NCBI GenBank assembly: GCA_928212115.1 | Contig: CAKMRJ010005523.1 | Span: 244,876,932-244,940,931 of the forward strand | Direction of reading: 5' to 3' | Source: Lactuca virosa | Lineage: Eukaryota > Streptophyta > Magnoliopsida > Asterales > Asteraceae | Length of the DNA stretch: 64,000 bases | Notes under the pieces: generated by a model | The model's input: only the letters and a program-made list of their open reading frames with translations | What the model was told of the DNA's origin: nothing | Database searches by the model: none | Part shown: positions 60,151 through 64,000 of the stretch, one piece after another | Layout: every line of letters begins with the position of its first letter | How positions within the stretch are numbered: the first letter of the stretch is position 1 | Translations under genes and position numbers: made by a program

Positions 60151-62826
60151 TTAACCATCAGCATACTTCTTTAAATCAGCCTGAGTCTTCGAAGGAGCCA
60201 TTGGAGCTTTTATTTCCATTCCCTTGGCAGTTGCTAACTCCACATCAGTCATTGCCAAACACTCATAGTAATTTTCGATGAAGATTTTGATGTGAGCAAC
60301 TCCAATCTTGAATTCTTCTGGTTCTGTGTTTTGGAGGAATGAAAAGGATTTATCTTTCAAAAGTAATGCAACTTGTATAAGATCATACAAGTTCATTAAT
60401 GGAAAATCTGCAACAGTGAATTCGCAAATTTTTCCATCTGCCCTGGCAACCACATATTTAAAATTTTGGACTGTGTTTTCGAAAATCACATCCTTTTTCA
60501 TGCTGATCACTTTCTTTATTTTAACCAGTGACCATACTTCCTCAGGGGCTTTTCCAAGTACAACATGAAAACGAATTTTCATGTGTGTGCCTTCATCTTT
60601 TTCTTTGAAATTCCCTTCAGCTTTGAACTGTGGCATGATAAACATCATTTCGTTTATCGGGAAATCCAACTGACTTGCATCAGTATTTGTGACCAAATAG
60701 CTTTGCTTTGGTTTCTTTTCGAATGTGTACATGTGATTGAAAGCAACCTTGGCCTCAATTGTCTCATAGTTATAATGTTTAGCTGGATCACCTTTATTCA
60801 TTCCCTTCGGATCACTTGCTCGCTGAGTCATAATGCTTTGGATGATCCTCAGTTTTTCGATCTCAGCTTCAGCTTCAGCCTTCTTTTCTTCCTTCGATTT
60901 TTCAACAAGAATCGATTTTCCTTTATCTTTTGAAGCAGGATTTTCAATTGCCTCTTTTGGCTTCGAACCACTCCCACCAGTTTCCAAAGTTTTACCAATT
61001 ACAATTCCTTTCAAAATTGGTCTTGCAGTTGGCATTGTTGTTACTACAGTAGAAGTCGCCTGTTCAGCAGAAACAATAACAGGCTTTGTTGATGGGATCT
61101 TCGAAGAAAATAACGTTCCCACCACTTTCGCATCTTCTTCACTTGACTTCCTTTCTCCCCCTTGCACCCCTGTGAAAACAGGAGGGGCAGTTGTTGTGGG
61201 AAGAAGACTTGATATGCGAAAAAGTGGTGCAAGTTGCTTGTTGAGGATGGCTTCGAAGTGGATAAATTTCTGAGACAAAAATTCAGGAGTTATCAATGGA
61301 GACGAAACTGGCCTTTCTGAAATCTCCTTCAATTCCTTAAGCATCTTAAGCATCTCCTCAAAGCTTGTTTGTTCGAATGTTGAAATTTGAGTAAGTTGTG
61401 GACTCAAATTTTCATACAACTTCACAAATCGTGTGACTGCATCACAAATGATATCAACTTTCTGATGTAAAGAAGCATAATCTTTTTGAAAACTGCCAAT
61501 TTCTTTCTGCATGTCTTCGCGGAGTTCACGAATTTGCATGTTGACATCTTCGCGTACCTTCTTAACTTCTTGAACAAAAAGAACATGTCGTTCTTTTGTT
61601 ATGCTTTTTAGATTCTTGATCTCACCCATAAAATCAGATCGTTGAGATTTAACACGAAGTTCGTTAGTCTGATCAGTGTAGTCAACCTTGTCCAAAATTC
61701 GAGATTCTGAATCATTAATCATTCCAGAGAATTTGCTAATAACTCTGGCTTCAAGCATTTTTAAAAATGAATCAACCTCCAAACTCGAAACTGATGAACC
61801 ACCCCCTATATCCGCTTGAGATTGAATTATAGAATTCAATTTCTGATTCAGAATTTTGAACTGCTTCATGGTCATTAGCATATGATCTGGAAAATTTTCT
61901 TCTTCTTCATTAAACTTTAGATCTTCAAAAGTTCCTCCAAAACCTTCGTTATCAGGTGCATCTTCCAGCATCATTGTATCATCGACAGGTGAAGTAGGTT
62001 TTGGCGGATCAGTAGATTGTGAAGAAAAGATGTAAGTGAAAGGTTGATCAAGAATATGTTCGAATGTTGGGGAATGTGTGGTTAATGTGAGAGGAATAGA
62101 AACAATATGTTCAAAAGTAGAGGTAGTATTACCTGAAGCTGCATTTTTCAAACTGTCGTCACTCATATCGACATTTGCATTCGTATCAGATACGTGTGCA
62201 GGGATGTCTGAAGTTCGAACTGCCTCAGAAACTGTCTTGGTAATCGAATCTTCGGGTGGTACAATATGTGTTTGCTCAGGAGTCGAAATCTGATCATGAA
62301 TAGTTGGTTCAGGAGTTTCGGAAATTCGTTCATTATCATCTTCAGTCGACTCAGTAGAAATCACCAGCTTTCGAGTTTTCTTCTTCTTCTTCTTTGACAA
62401 CCTCTTGGCCATATCCTCAGCCCTCCTTTTCTTCGACACCAGAGAAACAGGTGCTGGTACTTCTCTAATTAACACACCTTGATGTGTAATTTGGAGTTTT
62501 CGAATCATTTGTTGTGTAGGAGACTTGCGTTTATGAGTGGACTTCAGTTTAATTCTTCGAAACATTCCTGTTTTCGAAGGAATGATTACATTCTCTTGAG
62601 TTTCTTCAATGATAGGCTCAATCACTTGGGTCTCAGCACCAGATACTTCAACAACCACCGGCTTCTTCTTCGGAGATTTCGAAGATTTTGATTCAGTTTC
62701 AGTATTCTTCGACTTCTTGGATTTTGTTTCATCGATATCCAGGAGTTTGCCAGTTTCAATTGTAGAATCGATTGTCTGCAAATATGCTACCAAGACAGAG
62801 TTCGAAGGATCAACTCTTTTAAGCAT
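60151..62826 (-). CDS. Long coiled-coil ORF of a copia-type element, env-like position, C-terminal part
   Basis: 891-codon open frame, its stop 266 bp before the polypurine tract and 3' LTR. In Sireviruses an env-like ORF stands between pol and the 3' LTR, so position and size suggest that class. In the sequence: a basic stretch KKRRAEDMAKRLSKKKKKK (about residues 130-150), an acidic Ser/Thr/Pro-rich middle, a coiled coil with REDVNMQIRELREDMQKEIG and LKMLKELKEI, then a more globular C-terminal 250 residues. I see no signal peptide or membrane anchor, so an envelope role is not shown. The start ATG is internal; the frame continues upstream to a single TAA near 62912. It could also be an unrelated transduced gene, which I think less likely. 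Confidence 0.6.
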   Translation of the reverse strand: MLKRVDPSNSVLVAYLQTIDSTIETGKLLDIDETKSKKSKNTETESKSSKSPKKKPVVVEVSGAETQVIEPIIEETQENVIIPSKTGMFRRIKLKSTHKRKSPTQQMIRKLQITHQGVLIREVPAPVSLVSKKRRAEDMAKRLSKKKKKKTRKLVISTESTEDDNERISETPEPTIHDQISTPEQTHIVPPEDSITKTVSEAVRTSDIPAHVSDTNANVDMSDDSLKNAASGNTTSTFEHIVSIPLTLTTHSPTFEHILDQPFTYIFSSQSTDPPKPTSPVDDTMMLEDAPDNEGFGGTFEDLKFNEEEENFPDHMLMTMKQFKILNQKLNSIIQSQADIGGGSSVSSLEVDSFLKMLEARVISKFSGMINDSESRILDKVDYTDQTNELRVKSQRSDFMGEIKNLKSITKERHVLFVQEVKKVREDVNMQIRELREDMQKEIGSFQKDYASLHQKVDIICDAVTRFVKLYENLSPQLTQISTFEQTSFEEMLKMLKELKEISERPVSSPLITPEFLSQKFIHFEAILNKQLAPLFRISSLLPTTTAPPVFTGVQGGERKSSEEDAKVVGTLFSSKIPSTKPVIVSAEQATSTVVTTMPTARPILKGIVIGKTLETGGSGSKPKEAIENPASKDKGKSILVEKSKEEKKAEAEAEIEKLRIIQSIMTQRASDPKGMNKGDPAKHYNYETIEAKVAFNHMYTFEKKPKQSYLVTNTDASQLDFPINEMMFIMPQFKAEGNFKEKDEGTHMKIRFHVVLGKAPEEVWSLVKIKKVISMKKDVIFENTVQNFKYVVARADGKICEFTVADFPLMNLYDLIQVALLLKDKSFSFLQNTEPEEFKIGVAHIKIFIENYYECLAMTDVELATAKGMEIKAPMAPSKTQADLKKYADG

Positions 62827-62913
62827 AGCATCTGGAATTCTAGCAACTGATGGAAAAATATCAGCATTATCAGTGACATCCTTCGGATAGTGGTATGGTT
62901 GGAAAACTGCTCT

Positions 62914-63621
62914 TTATTCATCATTGGCCACCAAAATTCCTTCCTTATTGTAAAAATGTTGCAGAATCAGACTCCAGTATCTTGCACACGAAATACCGTG
63001 AGTGGCATTCGTGTGTTCTACTCCCTTTTGAAATTCCTTCCATAGTTGAGTAGAATAATCGACTTGAAGATCATAATATATACCAGCTACCATGACATAT
63101 ACTTCCATCCTTCCTTTATCCAAACCAGCAGAACGCCCAGTTAAACACCTTAGAAAGATCCCAAACAGGAAATTCCAGAGTCGTGGAAGACCAGACTTTT
63201 TAAAATCACTTATCTTGGACAATGGTAGCTGATAACCCATCTCATTGAACATGTGAACAATTTGGGGAAAAGTAACAGCAACATATGGAGGCGTATTCGG
63301 GATATCAAGAATTTGACAGAAAACTTTCTTGCATAACCTGACCTTTTTGTCGTTCAGAAGATGAAAAGTGATCGTATCAGAAGCTTTGTTGTATGTTAAA
63401 GTTGATCCTGCTTGTGAAAGCCAGGATAATGGAACCGAGAAAGAGTTAAACATCGCCTTTGACAAAACAGAATTCTTCAAAGCAACGATTAGCATCTTCA
63501 TCTCTTCTGGGTACTGAGAAACTTCACCCTCCAAGTAGTAGTTTGTAGCCTGAATCTTCATGATCGGTAATGAAGAAGCATCTTCAGTGGTATGAGAATC
63601 GACATGAGCAGAAGTCGCCAT
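62914..63621 (-). pseudogene. N-terminal part of the same ORF, ended by a stop
   Basis: 235 codons from the ATG at 63621 (leader ends CAAACCCTAACAATGGCG), stop TAA near 62914. It is in the same frame as the 891-codon ORF, with only about 29 codons between, and that gap is otherwise open, so one nonsense change seems to split one gene. The segment has a conserved-looking globular fold (SWLSQAGSTLTYN, KVFCQILDIPNTPPYV, RLWNFLFGIFLRCLTG) with no family I can name. Upstream, TATAAAAG near 63709-63718 may be a promoter. Confidence 0.55.
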
Positions 63622-64000
63622 TGTTAGGGTTTGAGGATGATGATGAACAGAGAATTTAGAAAGTTTGATTGTTTTGATCGCGTAAACTGAAAATTAACCC
63701 TTGAATCCCCTTTTATATGTAACCCTGATTTTTGAATTTGAAGCGGGATGCATTTAATGAGATCCGACGTGGCACCTTAAAAATCGGACCATTACTGCGG
63801 AAAGGTAGCCATGCGTCAAAAAGTATCTGTCACATCACCTTGAAAACCGGACAGAATACCATACGTCATATGTAGACAACCTGTATTGTTATCCCCAAGT
63901 TGATTTGTAACCGTTATGACTCTTCGTATGGAAGCAAGGCTCTTTCACTTTTGGGTTGAAAAGCAAAGTCATACGCCAGAAGTTCGAAATCATCAGCCTG
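63622..64000 (-). promoter_or_regulatory. Upstream region of the env-like ORF
   Basis: On the minus strand ATATAAAAGGGG lies about 90 bp before the ATG, and the leader is CT- and A-rich like a plant 5' UTR. No pol frame reaches into these 379 bases. The rest of the element is outside the window. Confidence 0.4.

Overview
The window is nuclear DNA of a flowering plant. Five protein genes have typical plant exon-intron structure and plant-specific families, and they sit among many transposable elements. The LTR sequences (GGACCGGAAGGTC minisatellites, ACTCGnCGAGT dyads, initiator-Met primer sites) look like those of Asteraceae, and lettuce (Lactuca) is my best guess. That assignment is inference, not proof.

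Positions 1-8,100 hold a partial copia-type LTR, then a 14-exon MFS transporter gene (2151-6291, +) with a MITE in its first intron, then an intronless A20/AN1 stress-associated protein gene (7341-7859, +). Positions 8,100-15,850 are a nest of transposons. A 730-bp hAT element with a perfect 8-bp target duplication comes first. Next to it is a TIR element carrying a broken Harbinger-type ORF1. That ORF is split by a solo LTR, which is itself split by a second solo LTR with a perfect 5-bp duplication, and a small foldback MITE sits inside the right TIR.

Positions 17,091-19,218 (-) carry an 8-exon gene for SKD1/VPS4, the ESCRT AAA ATPase (435 aa reconstructed, no gaps). Ty3-type remnants follow (21.9-24.15 kb). 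An intact intronless PPR gene lies at 24548-26620 (+), with a perfect 15-bp hairpin in its coding sequence. Positions 26.9-30.7 kb hold hAT-like elements, two copies of one foldback MITE and a LINE fragment between them. A plant Enhancer-of-polycomb-like gene (34493-36578, +, 3 coding exons) is the last ordinary gene.

From 37.3 kb to the end the window is almost all transposon. A long Ty3-type LTR element (from 41636) has a deleted gag and no visible pol. It contains a complete, younger, non-autonomous LTR element (47798-56233, duplication TATAG) whose interior is mostly tandem repeats. The repeat units of both internal arrays (44 bp and 48 bp) are inverted repeats that would fold as strings of hairpins. 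The 3' LTR of the outer element is interrupted at 57942 by a third LTR, which is interrupted at 59599 by the 3' end of a minus-strand copia-type element. That last element carries a long coiled-coil ORF, split by one stop, in the position where Sireviruses keep their env-like gene.

The genes are independent single-copy loci and nothing suggests they act as a pathway. The most unusual signals are the hairpin-unit minisatellites inside the non-autonomous retrotransposon, a stem-loop shared near the 3' end of several different LTRs, and clusters of short dyads in most LTRs.
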